Positions 34,927 to 44,695 of a DNA stretch of 64,000 nt are shown here, piece by piece; within the stretch, counting starts at the first letter, position 1, and every line of letters begins with the position of its first letter. Source of the DNA: Bradyrhizobium monzae (lineage in GTDB: Bacteria > Pseudomonadota > Alphaproteobacteria > Rhizobiales > Xanthobacteraceae); assembly GCF_021458635.1 (NCBI RefSeq), contig NZ_JAIRDQ010000001.1:1674001-1738000 (forward strand). The letters run 5' to 3'. The notes below the pieces were generated by a model. The model was not told where the DNA came from, did no database searches, and saw nothing but the letters and a program-made list of their open reading frames with translations. Both the position numbers and the translations under genes were made by a program.

Positions 34927-35691
34927 TCAAGGGTAGTAGGAACGCGGTCCGGCGCGGACCAAATGCCGCTCCAAAGCGCGATCGGGCGTCGAGGACACCC
35001 GGAGAGGTTTGGTGAGCGCAGTGGGAATTTCAATCTCGCAACGATCGGGTCCATCGTGATAGACGAGTGCTCCTTGCGAAATCCGCAACACGATATTCGA
35101 ACCGGGCCGTGGTTCATCGGACCATCGGTCAAGAGCTGCAATACTATCGAGCATTGCAATTCCCTGGAACGTTTTGATCTGGCTAATGAGCCCACTGACC
35201 AGCCGCGTTCTAAGCTGTATGGTACCGGCAAGAACTTCGTCCAAGAAGCTGCTTGTATCTGGCATTGCTTGGAGTCGATCGACCATTCGCTGAAGTCCGA
35301 TCGTACGATTTCGAACGTTTCTGTAGAAATTCGGGGGCCAAGGTGAAAAGAGCAGATTTCCTGGCAGCCCGTAGCGCATATTGCCAGAGTTTGTTCGTTG
35401 CCACGGCCACGGGCAGCTTCCGCCGACGTCAGGTGATCGAACGAACAGCACGCCCTTGGTTCGGCGGATGACAGGCCAGAAATTTTGCGCCGGCGAGCAA
35501 CGAATTGCATCGTGAAACTGGGCCATCGCAAGAGCAACTGGAAGTGCCTCGGCCAACTCCTCGATGGCCTCTGCTACGTGCTGGACATTCTCGCGAGCGT
35601 AGTCCTCCGCCAGCCGGCGGTTCAATCCGCGGAGATGTTCCCGATAGGTCCACATTTGCGCATCGTATGCGTCCGTCGCGTGCTGAGGCAT
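34927..35691 (-). CDS. Hypothetical protein of unknown family
   Basis: 254 residues. The N-terminus is helical and acidic (RRLAEDYARENVQHVAEAIE), followed by a tryptophan-proline-rich middle (GGSCPWPWQRTNSGNMRYGL, LLFSPWPPNFYRNVRNRTIG), a helical stretch (LQRMVDRLQAMPDTSSFLDE) and a beta-rich end. I recognise no domain. No signal peptide or membrane helix. The base composition looks less GC-rich than in its neighbours, the ribosome site is weak, and the gene lies between two 25-base imperfect direct repeats (34896-34920, 35825-35849), which together suggest an acquired gene. Confidence 0.55.
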   Translation of the reverse strand: MPQHATDAYDAQMWTYREHLRGLNRRLAEDYARENVQHVAEAIEELAEALPVALAMAQFHDAIRCSPAQNFWPVIRRTKGVLFVRSPDVGGSCPWPWQRTNSGNMRYGLPGNLLFSPWPPNFYRNVRNRTIGLQRMVDRLQAMPDTSSFLDEVLAGTIQLRTRLVSGLISQIKTFQGIAMLDSIAALDRWSDEPRPGSNIVLRISQGALVYHDGPDRCEIEIPTALTKPLRVSSTPDRALERHLVRAGPRSYYP

Positions 35692-35824
35692 TGATTGTCC
35701 ATCATCTTTGCATCGCGCAAAGCATCTAATTGTCCGGTTGTTCCGCCGCTCCTAGGCCGGATGCTATTGTCATTTTGTTAACAGGAGCTAGACGGCAACG
35801 AGGCCGCAGTGACGTCGTCGGCAG

Positions 35825-35849
35825 GTCTGCTCAGGGTCCAAAAGGCGAC
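35825..35849 (+). repeat. Direct repeat, right copy
   Basis: 25 bases from GTCTGCTCAGGGTCCAAAAG onward; partner of 34896-34920 on the other side of the hypothetical gene. Confidence 0.5.
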
Positions 35850-35916
35850 GATCCCGGAGAGCCGGCCGCGCCGTGCGCTTTGCTCCCGGAAGCAGATATG
35901 CGAACTTGGGACACCC

Positions 35917-36705
35917 CTAGTTCAGTTGCTCAGGCCCCGCAATCAGCCGCAGCACGATTCCGAACAACTCGTTCTGCGAGGAAATGCCGAGCCGCTCATA
36001 GGCGCGCTTGCGGTAGGTCAGGGTCGAATGCAGGCTGATGCCGAGCGCTTGCGAGATCGCCTCGGAGCTGAGGCCGAGCAGGATGTGGCGGCAGACCTCC
36101 TGCTCGCGCGGCGTCAGCGCGGAGAGTGGCGCGCGCGTGGCGAACAGCGCGGCGAGGTTCTGCTCGGGCGCTGCAGTCGTGGCCTGCTGAAAATGACGTG
36201 CGACGCTGGCGCCGATCGCCGGCGCGATGGCCTGCAGCCGCGCACGCTCGGCATCGCCAAAGCGGCCTTGGGCGGTGATGCGGTAGAAATTGACGTAATA
36301 GCAGGTGTCGCCGACCCAGATCGCAGTCGCGCATTTGTCGACGATGTCCGAGTCCTTGAAGAATATCTTCCGGTAGCGCGCGCCGTACATGCGCGGCGCG
36401 AACGAGGGCAGCATGATCGGCGCGCTGTCCTCGCCTTCGAACAGCGTATCACGATTGGGATCGGATTCGTGAAACTGCCCGGCATAGGCCGCGCCGAGAT
36501 CGCCGCCTGTCGGAATATTGCCGACATCGAGCAGGCAGCTCGCCGCGCCGGCGCGTGTCAAGGCGAACACCATGCAATGGCCGACGCCGGCCTGCCGATG
36601 CAGCGTGTCGATGAGGACGTTTGGGAAATCCGGACGGCCGACGGCGAGCACCGCGGGCGTGACGTCGCCCGCCGCTGGATTTGAGGGCGTCCCGTGGGAC
36701 CGCAT
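35917..36705 (-). CDS. LuxR-family transcriptional regulator
   Basis: 262 residues from ATG 36705, which has GGAGG six bases upstream; an earlier ATG at 36759 is less likely. The C-terminal HTH is LTPREQEVCRHILLGLSSEA, ISQALGISLHSTLTYRKRAY, ERLGISSQNELFGIV. The ~190-residue N-terminal region is not an autoinducer domain I recognise and has no receiver domain; it contains FKDSDIVDKCATAIWVGDTC and similar segments. A stand-alone regulator with an unknown signal. Confidence 0.85.
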   Translation of the reverse strand: MRSHGTPSNPAAGDVTPAVLAVGRPDFPNVLIDTLHRQAGVGHCMVFALTRAGAASCLLDVGNIPTGGDLGAAYAGQFHESDPNRDTLFEGEDSAPIMLPSFAPRMYGARYRKIFFKDSDIVDKCATAIWVGDTCYYVNFYRITAQGRFGDAERARLQAIAPAIGASVARHFQQATTAAPEQNLAALFATRAPLSALTPREQEVCRHILLGLSSEAISQALGISLHSTLTYRKRAYERLGISSQNELFGIVLRLIAGPEQLN

Positions 36706-37042
36706 CGCTATCCTCCGCCTAACATCTTTTGCCGGAGGATAGCAGCAAGGGGGATTCACCGGAAGCCGGCGAGGCCGGCGTACGCAGCGGCCGGGTCAAC
36801 CGATTCCGGTTCACCAATCCAGGTACACCTAAGTATGCCCCCTTCATACCCGTGCGCAATGGCGCCATCCGAACGCCTGATGCTACCAATCAATCCAGAG
36901 TGAAAAGCAACGGAACCGGACTTGCGAGCCGGCAGTTGCAGGGCAAGGTCGGCGGCGTAGCGCCCGCCGGCCTTTCTCGACCGAGCGGCGCATTGCCGCT
37001 CAATTGGTGTCTACTGCCACGCTTGGCCGCAGAGAGTACGCC
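36706..37042. other. Intergenic region, divergent promoters
   Basis: About 340 bases between the LuxR gene (minus) and a small plus-strand gene. No gene seen; it contains a small inverted word AAGTATG/CATAC around 36832-36850 of unknown meaning. Confidence 0.35.
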
Positions 37043-37204
37043 ATGAGAAACATCGCCGATCTTCTGACGCGGTTCTGGCAAGGGAGCCAGTCCGCATCCA
37101 ATGCCGAGGTTGCGGCCATTGCCGAAAGCCGGGATCGATCCAGCATGGCTGATTTTGTCCGGATTCTGCAATCCTACGATCAAGTCCAGTACGGCAGGAG
37201 CTAG
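37043..37204 (+). CDS. Small hypothetical protein
   Basis: 53 residues from ATG 37043. Helical and soluble in appearance (MRNIADLLTRFWQG, then EVAAIAESRDRSSMADFVRI). The frame is open from 37004, but this start is preceded by AGAGAG at a workable distance. No known domain. It may be a genuine small gene of the kind common in bradyrhizobia. Confidence 0.4.
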   Translation: MRNIADLLTRFWQGSQSASNAEVAAIAESRDRSSMADFVRILQSYDQVQYGRS

Positions 37205-37246
37205 GGGCGACCGCGTCAGTCCTCGCAACATGACTTGACGACCAGC

Positions 37247-38455
37247 CTACCCCGCCGCCGCCTTCGCCGGCGCGACGTTGATCGCGAGCTTGCCGTAGCG
37301 GTCCGTAAAAGCCTCGGTGTCGATCTCTTCCAGCTTGATCTCGCCGCTCATCACGCCCTGTTTCCAGGCCACCTGCGCCGGGTCGTTCTGGAACTCGGGC
37401 ATCACCTCGCGACCGAACAGCTCGAGCGATTCGCAGATGTGCTCGTGGCTGTTCTTGCCGGCCTGGTCGAGCAGGATGACCTGGTCAATGTGAGAGCTCT
37501 GAAAGCGCCTCAGTTTCTTGCGGATCGTTTCGGGCGAGCCGATCAGGCCGCCGCGCAAGGCCGCTTCCTGCGCTTCCGGATTGTCGCGCTTCCACTTGTT
37601 GTACTCGTCCCACATGTTGACGGTGTACGGCGCGGGCCGCTGGCGGTTCTGCGAGGCGCCGTAGAAGCGCAGCGCGAACTGGAAGAAGGTGGCGCCATCA
37701 GCGCGGGCGCGCGCCTCCTCGTCGGTCTTGGCGCACATGAAGAACGACACCAGCGCCATGTTCGGATTGATCTCGTAATCGGCGAGCTTGTGCAGCCGTT
37801 TTGTCATTGCGTTGTAGTAAGCATGCACCCAGGCGTGTGCAGCGTCGGCGCTGACGAACTGGAAACCCAACGCGCCAAAGCCGTGGCGGCCGGCGCGCTC
37901 GATGGTCGGCAGCTGCGAGCAGGCCATCCACAGCGGCGGATGCGGTTTCTGCACCGGCTTCGGCACCACATTGCGCAAGGGGATGTCGAAATACTTGCCG
38001 TGATGCTCGGAGCCGGCGTCCTTGAACATCGGGAAGATCGCGGCGACGGCCTCCTCGAACACCTCCTTCTTGGTCTCCATGTCACGGCCGAACGGCATCA
38101 GCTCGGTGATCGACGCGCTCTCGCCCATGCCGAATTCGCAGCGGCCGTTAGACAAGAGGTCGAGCACCGCAACGCGCTCGGCAACGCGCGCCGGATGGTT
38201 GGTGGTGAGCTGCAGGATGCCGTGGCCGAGCCGGATGTTTTTGGTGCGCTGGCTCGCAGCGGCGAGGAACGACTCGGGCGACGGCGAGTGCGAATATTCT
38301 TCGAGGAAGTGATGCTCGACCACCCACGCGTGCTCGTAGCCGAGCTTGTCGGCGAGCTCCATCTGCGAGAGCGCGTTCTGGTAGAGCCTGAGCTCGTCGC
38401 CGGCCACCCAGGGCCGCGGCAGTTGCAGCTCATAGAAGATGCCGAACTTCATCAC
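37247..38455 (-). CDS. LLM-class flavin-dependent monooxygenase
   Basis: 402 residues; GGGAGAAG precedes the ATG. The luciferase-like TIM barrel is evident: MKFGIFYELQLPRPWVAGDE, ADKLGYEHAWVVEHHFLEEY, SHSPSPESFLAAASQRTKNI, RLGHGILQLTTNHPARVAER, LLSNGRCEFGMGES. The substrate is not predictable; homologues are often labelled limonene or alkanal monooxygenase-like without proof. Needs reduced flavin from another enzyme. Transcribed alone. Confidence 0.85.
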   Translation of the reverse strand: MMKFGIFYELQLPRPWVAGDELRLYQNALSQMELADKLGYEHAWVVEHHFLEEYSHSPSPESFLAAASQRTKNIRLGHGILQLTTNHPARVAERVAVLDLLSNGRCEFGMGESASITELMPFGRDMETKKEVFEEAVAAIFPMFKDAGSEHHGKYFDIPLRNVVPKPVQKPHPPLWMACSQLPTIERAGRHGFGALGFQFVSADAAHAWVHAYYNAMTKRLHKLADYEINPNMALVSFFMCAKTDEEARARADGATFFQFALRFYGASQNRQRPAPYTVNMWDEYNKWKRDNPEAQEAALRGGLIGSPETIRKKLRRFQSSHIDQVILLDQAGKNSHEHICESLELFGREVMPEFQNDPAQVAWKQGVMSGEIKLEEIDTEAFTDRYGKLAINVAPAKAAAG

Positions 38456-38510
38456 GCTTCTCCCGCTTATTTTTTTGTTGCGGGCATCTTAATGCGCGGG
38501 GCGGCGCTGT

Positions 38511-39737
38511 CTACGCAGTCGCAATTCCGCCTTGCGGGAGAACGCGCTTTTCGGCGCGGCGGCCATTCAGGACCGCACCGATGAAGGTGAAGCGCACCAG
38601 CAGATGATAGCTCGCCAGCATCGGCGGAATCGCAACGAGAAGAATGATGGCGAACTTGACCAGCCCGGGCCAGTCGCGTTGCGACAGCACGACCTGCAGC
38701 GCCATCACGATCGGCATGTGGATCAGATAGAGCCAGTAGGACGCATCGGCGAGGTAGCGCCAGGTCCGGCTGAAGCCGGACATGAAGCGAAGCGCGAGAC
38801 CGATGGCCGCGAAGGTCGCAATCCAGATTGCCGGTGCATAGAGGATGGCGGAAAGGAGCCTGAGCGTGGCGAAATTGAAGGGCAGTTTCGGTGCGCCCGG
38901 TGAGGACAGCATCACGCCCGAGAGCACGAAGCTGATCAGGATCAGCACGATCGCGAGCAGGAGGTGCGGAAGCCAGCGTCGCTCGAGCAGCAGCAGCAGC
39001 AGATCGATTTGCCGATGCAGCAGCCAGCCGACGCCGAAGGCGGTGCCGAAGCCGATCCAGGCCTGCGCGTTGGTGATGAGCGATTGATCCGGCGTCCTCA
39101 CGCCCATCACATTGATCCAGCGCTGGTCGAGACTGAAAGCAATGCCGATCGGGATCGCAAGAACAAGCGGGGCCAGCGGATTGCGCATGATGCCTGCGAA
39201 GACGCGGTCAACGATCGCGCGCCAGCTGCCTGACGCATCGAGCCAGACGATGGCGCCGCGCAGCAGCAGCAGCGCGACATACAGCTCCAGCAGCACATAG
39301 AGGAACCAGAGATGGGTCAGGGGGAAGTTCGGCAACACCGGCGGCCAGCTGCGGGACCAACCGCCATTCGGGAAATGAGACGCCCAGATCGCGATGAGGC
39401 TCATGGGCGTGAACAGGATCGGCCAGCCGATCACCAGCGGCAACCCGATCCGCTGCAGCCTGTCCCGGACGAAACCCCAGGTGCCGCGGCGATGAAAGCT
39501 CATGCGGGCGAAGAAGCCGGCCATCAGGAAGAAGGTCGTCATCCGGAAGACATGGATGGTGAAGGACAGCAGGCCGAGGAGCAGGCTTGGATGGGTGTCC
39601 TGAATGAACCAGAACCTGGGCGAGGCAGGCACGAACGACATTGCCGCGTGCAGGACGATGCCGAGCAGCAGGGCGCCGCCCCTGAGTGCATCGAGGGCGT
39701 GGAGTCGTTCAGAGGCAGGGGCGATCGAAGCAGACAT
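38511..39737 (-). CDS. Acyltransferase 3 family membrane protein (OpgC-like)
   Basis: 408 residues from ATG 39737 (GAGGGC before it); 39797 and 39749 are earlier in-frame ATGs. About ten membrane helices. The start RLHALDALRGGALLLGIVLH carries the family's Asp-Ala-Leu-Arg-Gly motif and the catalytic histidine (LHAAMSFVP), and FFLMAGFFARMSFHRRGTWG follows. SYWLYLIHMPIVMALQVVLS near the end is another conserved part. Likely transfers acyl groups to a periplasmic glucan or similar. Glucan-modifying OpgC-like role is inferred. Confidence 0.8.
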   Translation of the reverse strand: MSASIAPASERLHALDALRGGALLLGIVLHAAMSFVPASPRFWFIQDTHPSLLLGLLSFTIHVFRMTTFFLMAGFFARMSFHRRGTWGFVRDRLQRIGLPLVIGWPILFTPMSLIAIWASHFPNGGWSRSWPPVLPNFPLTHLWFLYVLLELYVALLLLRGAIVWLDASGSWRAIVDRVFAGIMRNPLAPLVLAIPIGIAFSLDQRWINVMGVRTPDQSLITNAQAWIGFGTAFGVGWLLHRQIDLLLLLLERRWLPHLLLAIVLILISFVLSGVMLSSPGAPKLPFNFATLRLLSAILYAPAIWIATFAAIGLALRFMSGFSRTWRYLADASYWLYLIHMPIVMALQVVLSQRDWPGLVKFAIILLVAIPPMLASYHLLVRFTFIGAVLNGRRAEKRVLPQGGIATA

Positions 39738-39824
39738 GGATGCCCTCATTCCGGCTGGCGAGGATTCTCGCCGCACAGTCTGCCCCATTCGGGGCACGGC
39801 GCTCTCGCCCGATCCAAAAAACGG

Positions 39825-41000
39825 CTAGCCGATTTCTCGGTGCGGCTGGTTGATCCCGGGATCGCAGCCGGTTTCCGGCCGGCTGAACGCCTCGCGCCGG
39901 AATTCGGTCGGGGTCACGCCGGTCTCGGCCTTGAAGGCGCGGTTGAAGGGGCCGATCGACTGGAAGCCGGCATCCATGGCGATGGTGAGCACCGGCACCT
40001 CCCGTTGCGTCACGTCGGACAGCGCCAATCTGGCGTCCTCGATGCGGTAGCGATTGAGGAACGCATTGAAGTTCCGGTAGCCCAGCCCTTCGTTGATGGC
40101 CTGGCGCAGCCGGTGCTCGGGAACGTCGAGCCGCGCCGCCAGCGCACCGATCGCGAGGCCTTCCTGCCGGTAGGTTCGCTCCACGGTCATCAGATGGTCG
40201 AGACGCCGCAGCAGGATGGGATCGACGGCGACCCGGGGATCGACGACGATCCGTTCCGCGGCGGCGCGGTCGGCCCCGCGCCCGCTGCCGGATGCGATCG
40301 CCGCCGTGGCATCGTTGACGGGCACGACCGGCTGCGTGGCGAAAGACCCCAGTCCGGCAATTATGGCCACCACGAACAGGGCGAGCGCGGTCGGAAGACT
40401 GCCGGGCGCACCGGGGACCGCGACGGGAATTGCGGCGAAGCCGGCACCAGCGACGACCGCGATGAGCCCGACATTCATGGCCAGCATCGCCAGCCGCAGC
40501 CGGCGGCGCCGCGCAACCAGATCGGCGCGCCAGGTCTTGACCGTCTGGACCGCGGCCGCGAAAGCCAGTGCCAGATTGACCAACGCCAGGCCTCGACCGC
40601 CGGCCCCGGCCAAAGCGGGCCAGTAAGCCCAGCCCACCGTGAGCGCAAAGCCGAAGGCCACGATGCCCAGCCACAGGGCGCCGTGCCATCGCCTCAGCAC
40701 GAAATCATCGTCGAACGCCGCGCGCGCCCACAGCCAGAACACGGCAGGCTGCGCGGATAGAATCGGCAACACCCACCACCATGACGATTTGGGAAAGAAC
40801 GGGGCGGTCGCGATGGCGTAGAACACGCCTCCGGCACACATGGCCATGCCGAGTATAGCCTGCTGATCAGTGGCACGACGCAGCAGCGCCACGAGAATAA
40901 TCAACAGGAACACGCCGCTCGTCGCGCCGCGAAACCCGAGATCGATGGCCGTGAGCCCCGTCACACCTTGCCGTCTCCATTCGAGGCTCAACTCTCGCAT
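39825..41000 (-). CDS. AraC-type regulator with N-terminal membrane domain
   Basis: 391 residues from ATG 41000 (AAGG before it); the frame reaches ATG 41057. Six to seven hydrophobic helices fill residues ~20-240 (ATSGVFLLIILVALLRRATD; ALWLGIVAFGFALTVGWAYW; TALALFVVAIIAGLGSFAT). The C-terminal ~110 residues are the AraC HTH: LAIGALAARLDVPEHRLRQA, LGYRNFNAFLNRYRIEDARL, VLTIAMDAGFQSIGPFNRAF, KAETGVTPTEFRRE. Membrane-embedded AraC proteins bind DNA while anchored. Divergent to napE: its start is 72 bases from the FixK box, so it could affect nap or itself be regulated there. Confidence 0.82.
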   Translation of the reverse strand: MRELSLEWRRQGVTGLTAIDLGFRGATSGVFLLIILVALLRRATDQQAILGMAMCAGGVFYAIATAPFFPKSSWWWVLPILSAQPAVFWLWARAAFDDDFVLRRWHGALWLGIVAFGFALTVGWAYWPALAGAGGRGLALVNLALAFAAAVQTVKTWRADLVARRRRLRLAMLAMNVGLIAVVAGAGFAAIPVAVPGAPGSLPTALALFVVAIIAGLGSFATQPVVPVNDATAAIASGSGRGADRAAAERIVVDPRVAVDPILLRRLDHLMTVERTYRQEGLAIGALAARLDVPEHRLRQAINEGLGYRNFNAFLNRYRIEDARLALSDVTQREVPVLTIAMDAGFQSIGPFNRAFKAETGVTPTEFRREAFSRPETGCDPGINQPHREIG

Positions 41001-41071
41001 CGCCTTCGCGTGTGCACAATCCAAAATTGCGCCCTTGGCCGTGGCGGCAACCATCATCGCAACTTGAGCAG

Positions 41072-41085
41072 TTGATTTAGATCAA
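41072..41085. promoter_or_regulatory. FixK/FNR-type box before napE
   Basis: TTGATTTAGATCAA is a perfect TTGAT-N4-ATCAA palindrome, 90 bases before the napE ATG. In B. diazoefficiens, napEDABC is driven by FixK2 under low oxygen, which agrees with this site. Confidence 0.85.
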
Positions 41086-41174
41086 CGCGTTAGCCGGCCT
41101 GTTGGACCTAAAGTGCAGCAAGGCAACGGCCCGGATGCCGTCCCGATTCCAATACCATTTCAGAGAGACCGAAT

Positions 41175-41360
41175 ATGTCGGCCCCTGACGACACGACGAC
41201 GCGCGTGCGCCGTAAGCGCATGGAGATTTTTGCGTTCCTGTTCCTGACCGCGGTCGTGATGCCCGTCCTCGCGGTCGGAACGGTCGGCTCTTACGGGCTC
41301 GGGGTCTGGATCTACCAGATGTTCGCCGGCCCTCCCGGCCCGCCCCCCTCCCCGCATTGA
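41175..41360 (+). CDS. napE: Periplasmic nitrate reductase small subunit NapE
   Basis: 61 residues with one membrane helix (EIFAFLFLTAVVMPVLAVGT) and a terminal proline-rich tail (AGPPGPPPSPH). The basic TRVRRKRMEIFAF segment is the family mark. Found at the head of alphaproteobacterial nap operons; its role is not settled. Confidence 0.9.
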   Translation: MSAPDDTTTRVRRKRMEIFAFLFLTAVVMPVLAVGTVGSYGLGVWIYQMFAGPPGPPPSPH

Positions 41361-41385
41361 TCCCCTGAAGCGAAAGACAGGCATC

Positions 41386-41697
41386 ATGGCTCACGCCACA
41401 CTCAACCGCCGTGCATTGATCACCGGCCGGGTGCTCAGCACCGACCGCATCGTCCCGCCGCCCGGCTGCGAGATCGCCAGCATCATCGTGCAGGCCCGCC
41501 CCGAGCGCCTCGCGGAGCTGGAGGCCGAGATCGCCGCACTTCCCGGCTGTGAAATCCACGGCCGCGACGCGCGCGGAAAACTCGTCGTCGTCACCGAAGC
41601 GCCTGACGCCGGCAGCCTCGGCACCATGCTCAATACCATCCAGTCGCTGCCGAATGTCTACTCGGCAGCGCTGGTGTTTCACGCCATCGAAACCTGA
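41386..41697 (+). CDS. napD: Periplasmic nitrate reductase chaperone NapD
   Basis: 103 residues. The ferredoxin-like NapD fold is shown by [40 protein letters not shown] and [20 protein letters not shown]. It binds the Tat signal of NapA and holds back export until the cofactor is inserted. 17 bases before napA. Confidence 0.9.
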   Translation: MAHATLNRRALITGRVLSTDRIVPPPGCEIASIIVQARPERLAELEAEIAALPGCEIHGRDARGKLVVVTEAPDAGSLGTMLNTIQSLPNVYSAALVFHAIET

Positions 41698-41714
41698 AGG
41701 CCGGGAGAGCCATC

Positions 41715-44228
41715 ATGACATCGCCAAAGCTCGACCGCCGCCAGATGCTGAAGCTCGAGGCCGCCGCCATCGCGATGGCCGCCGCGGGGATGCCGGCACC
41801 GGCGCTCGCCGCCAATCTCGTCACCGAGCGCGACACCTCCGAACTGAAATGGGACAAGGCCGCCTGCCGCTTCTGCGGCACCGGCTGCTCGGTGATGGTC
41901 GCGACCAAGGACAACCGCGTCGTCGCCACCCATGGCGACATCAAGGCCGAGGTCAATCGCGGCCTGAACTGCGTCAAGGGCTACTTCCTCTCCAAGATCA
42001 TGTACGGCCACGATCGCCTGACGCAGCCGATGCTGCGCAAGACGGGCGGCAAGTACGACAAGAACGGCGAGTTCACGCCAATATCCTGGACCGAAGCCTT
42101 CGACATCATGGAGGCGAAATGGAAGGAGGCCTTCAAGAAGCGCGGACCGAACGGCGTCGCCATGTTCGGCTCCGGCCAATGGACGATCTGGGAAGGCTAT
42201 GCGGCGTCAAAGCTGTTCAAGGCCGGCTTCCGCACCAATAATATCGACCCCAATGCGCGTCACTGCATGGCCTCGGCCGTCGCCGGCATGATGCGCACCT
42301 TCGGCATCGACGAGCCGGCCGGCTGCTATGACGACATCGAGGCGACCGACGCCTTCGTGCTGTGGGGCTCCAACATGGCGGAGATGCATCCGATCCTGTG
42401 GACGCGCCTTGCCGACCGCCGGCTCTCAGCGCCGCATGTCCGCGTCGCGGTGCTCTCGACCTTCGAGCACCGCTCGTTCGACCTCGCCGACATCGGCATG
42501 GTGTTCAAGCCGCAGACCGATCTCTACATCCTCAACGCCATTGCCCACCACATCATCAAGACCGGCCGGGTCAACAAGGACTTCGTCGCCGCTCATACCA
42601 TCTTCAGGCGCGGCCAGACCGATATCGGCTACGGCCTGCGGCCCGAGCATCCGCTGCAGAAGAAGGCGACGGGCGCGGCCAAGGCCAACGACTCCACCGA
42701 CATGAGCTACGACGAGTACGTCAAGTTCGTCTCGGACTACACGCTGGAGAAGGCGGCGCAGATGTCCGGCGTGCCGCTCAATCGCCTGGAGGCGCTCGCC
42801 GAGCTCTATGCCGATCCGAAGACAAAAGTGGTCTCGTTCTGGACCATGGGCTTCAACCAGCACACCCGCGGCGTCTGGTGCAACAACCTCGTCTACAACA
42901 TCCATCTTCTGACCGGAAAGATCTCCTCGCCCGGCAACAGCCCGTTCTCGCTGACCGGGCAGCCCTCGGCCTGCGGCACCGCGCGCGAGGTGGGCACCTT
43001 CTCGCACCGCCTGCCGGCCGACATGGTCGTGACCAACAAGGAGCATCGCGACAAGGCGGAGCATCTCTGGCTGCTGCCGGAAGGCACCATTCCCGACAAG
43101 AACGGCGCCCACGCCGTGCTGCAAAGCCGGATGCTGAAGGACGGCCTGATCAACGCCTATTGGGTCCAGGTCAACAACAACCTGCAGGCCGGTCCGAACG
43201 CCAACGAGGAGACCTATCCGGGCTTCCGCAACCCCGACAATTTCATCGTGGTCTCGGATGCCTATCCGTCGGTGACGGCGCTCGCCGCCGATCTGATCCT
43301 GCCGACCGCGATGTGGGTGGAGAAGGAAGGCGCCTACGGCAACGCCGAGCGCCGCACGCAGTTCTGGCACCAGCTAGTCCAGGCGCCCGGCGAGGCCAAG
43401 TCCGATCTCTGGCAGCTCATGGAGTTTTCAAAACGCTTCAAGATCGAGGAGGTCTGGCCGGAGGAGCTGATTGCGAAGAAGCCCGACGTCCGCGGCAAGA
43501 CGCTGTTCGACGTGCTCTACAAAAACGGCCAGGTCGACAAGTTTCCGACCTCGGAGATCGAGGAAGGCTACGCCAACGAAGAATCCAAGGCGTTCGGCTT
43601 CTACGTGCAGAAGGGACTGTTCGAGGAATATGCCTCGTTCGGCCGCGGCCACGGCCACGACCTCGCGCCGTTCGAAAGCTATCACAAGGAGCGCGGCCTG
43701 CGCTGGCCGGTGGTGAACGGCCAGGAGACGCGTTGGCGTTTCCGCGAGGGCAGTGATCCCTACGTCAAGCAGGGCACCGACGTGCAGTTCTACGGCTATC
43801 CCGACGGCAGGGCGCGCATCTTCGCGCTGCCCTACGAGCCGCCGGCGGAATCGCCCGACAATGACTATCCGTTCTGGCTTTCGACCGGCCGCGTGCTGGA
43901 GCACTGGCATTCCGGCACCATGACGCGCCGCGTGCCCGAACTCTACAAGGCTTTCCCTGAGGCCGTCTGCTTCATGCATCCCGACGACGCGTCGGAAGCA
44001 AAACTCCGCCGCGGCGACGAGGTGAAGGTGGAATCCCGCCGCGGCTTCATTCGCGCCCGCGTCGAGACCCGCGGCCGCGACCGGCCGCCGCGCGGGCTGG
44101 TGTTCGTGCCGTGGTTCGACGAGTCCAAGCTGATCAACAAGGTGACGCTCGACGCGACCGATCCGATCTCGCTGCAGACCGACTACAAGAAATGCGCCGT
44201 GCGCATCGAGCGGATGACCCAGTCATAA
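41715..44228 (+). CDS. napA: Periplasmic nitrate reductase catalytic subunit NapA
   Basis: 837 residues. Tat signal [20 protein letters not shown]. The 4Fe-4S cluster is bound by Cys51, Cys54, Cys58 and Cys86 ([15 protein letters not shown]), and Cys184 in [10 protein letters not shown] is in the place of the molybdenum ligand. Later conserved regions ([40 protein letters not shown]) coordinate the two MGD cofactors. The enzyme reduces nitrate to nitrite in the periplasm. Complete and of normal length. The stop is TAA, where the usual overlap with napB would be ATGA. Confidence 0.97.
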   Translation: MTSPKLDRRQMLKLEAAAIAMAAAGMPAPALAANLVTERDTSELKWDKAACRFCGTGCSVMVATKDNRVVATHGDIKAEVNRGLNCVKGYFLSKIMYGHDRLTQPMLRKTGGKYDKNGEFTPISWTEAFDIMEAKWKEAFKKRGPNGVAMFGSGQWTIWEGYAASKLFKAGFRTNNIDPNARHCMASAVAGMMRTFGIDEPAGCYDDIEATDAFVLWGSNMAEMHPILWTRLADRRLSAPHVRVAVLSTFEHRSFDLADIGMVFKPQTDLYILNAIAHHIIKTGRVNKDFVAAHTIFRRGQTDIGYGLRPEHPLQKKATGAAKANDSTDMSYDEYVKFVSDYTLEKAAQMSGVPLNRLEALAELYADPKTKVVSFWTMGFNQHTRGVWCNNLVYNIHLLTGKISSPGNSPFSLTGQPSACGTAREVGTFSHRLPADMVVTNKEHRDKAEHLWLLPEGTIPDKNGAHAVLQSRMLKDGLINAYWVQVNNNLQAGPNANEETYPGFRNPDNFIVVSDAYPSVTALAADLILPTAMWVEKEGAYGNAERRTQFWHQLVQAPGEAKSDLWQLMEFSKRFKIEEVWPEELIAKKPDVRGKTLFDVLYKNGQVDKFPTSEIEEGYANEESKAFGFYVQKGLFEEYASFGRGHGHDLAPFESYHKERGLRWPVVNGQETRWRFREGSDPYVKQGTDVQFYGYPDGRARIFALPYEPPAESPDNDYPFWLSTGRVLEHWHSGTMTRRVPELYKAFPEAVCFMHPDDASEAKLRRGDEVKVESRRGFIRARVETRGRDRPPRGLVFVPWFDESKLINKVTLDATDPISLQTDYKKCAVRIERMTQS

Positions 44229-44695
44229 CACAACGATTTGGCATCGCCCTGCTCGCCTGCGCGATCGCCGCCGGCGCGAGCTCGCTGACAGCGCAGACGG
44301 TGAGTTCGGGCCTGCGCGGCCCCACCCCGCTCAATGAAGAAGGTCCGGCGCCGCCGATGCTGCCGAACCGCAACACGTCGGAGCGGGAATCGCGCAACTA
44401 TCCGGAGCAGCCGCCGGTCATTCCGCACACGATCGACGGCTACCAGATCGATCTCAACAGCAACAAATGCCTGTCATGCCATGCGCGCTCGCGCACGTCG
44501 GAATCGCAGGCGCCGATGGTCTCGATCACCCACTTCATGGACCGCGACGGCCAGTTCCTGGCCTCGATCTCGCCGCGGCGCTTCTTCTGCACGGAATGCC
44601 ACGTGCCGCAGAACACCGCGGTGCCGCCCGTGAGCAACGATTTTACGGATATCGACACCTTGCTGTCACGTGCAAGTCCGGGTGGCCGGCGATGA
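44192..44695 (+). CDS. napB: Periplasmic nitrate reductase diheme subunit NapB (start uncertain)
   Basis: The frame carries both haem sites, CLSCH (44467) and CTECH (44589), the signal helix [20 protein letters not shown] and the conserved [19 protein letters not shown] and THFMDRDG parts, so NapB is intact. The expected start next to the napA stop reads ATA (44225-44227) instead of ATG. The nearest standard in-frame start is ATG 44192, inside napA, which would add 11 residues ([11 protein letters not shown]) to the signal peptide and still gives a usable one. NapB passes electrons from NapC to NapA. napC overlaps the end by four bases. Confidence 0.85.
   Translation: MRRAHRADDPVITQRFGIALLACAIAAGASSLTAQTVSSGLRGPTPLNEEGPAPPMLPNRNTSERESRNYPEQPPVIPHTIDGYQIDLNSNKCLSCHARSRTSESQAPMVSITHFMDRDGQFLASISPRRFFCTECHVPQNTAVPPVSNDFTDIDTLLSRASPGGRR

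Noticed and set aside
41386..44228. Respiratory membrane-bound nitrate reductase
   Set aside because: The NapD-NapA order, Tat signal and cysteine ligand show the periplasmic type.
44111..44695. napB starting at GTG 44111
   Set aside because: It would place ~38 extra residues before the signal helix and overlap napA by ~118 bases; ATG 44192 is closer to a normal signal peptide.
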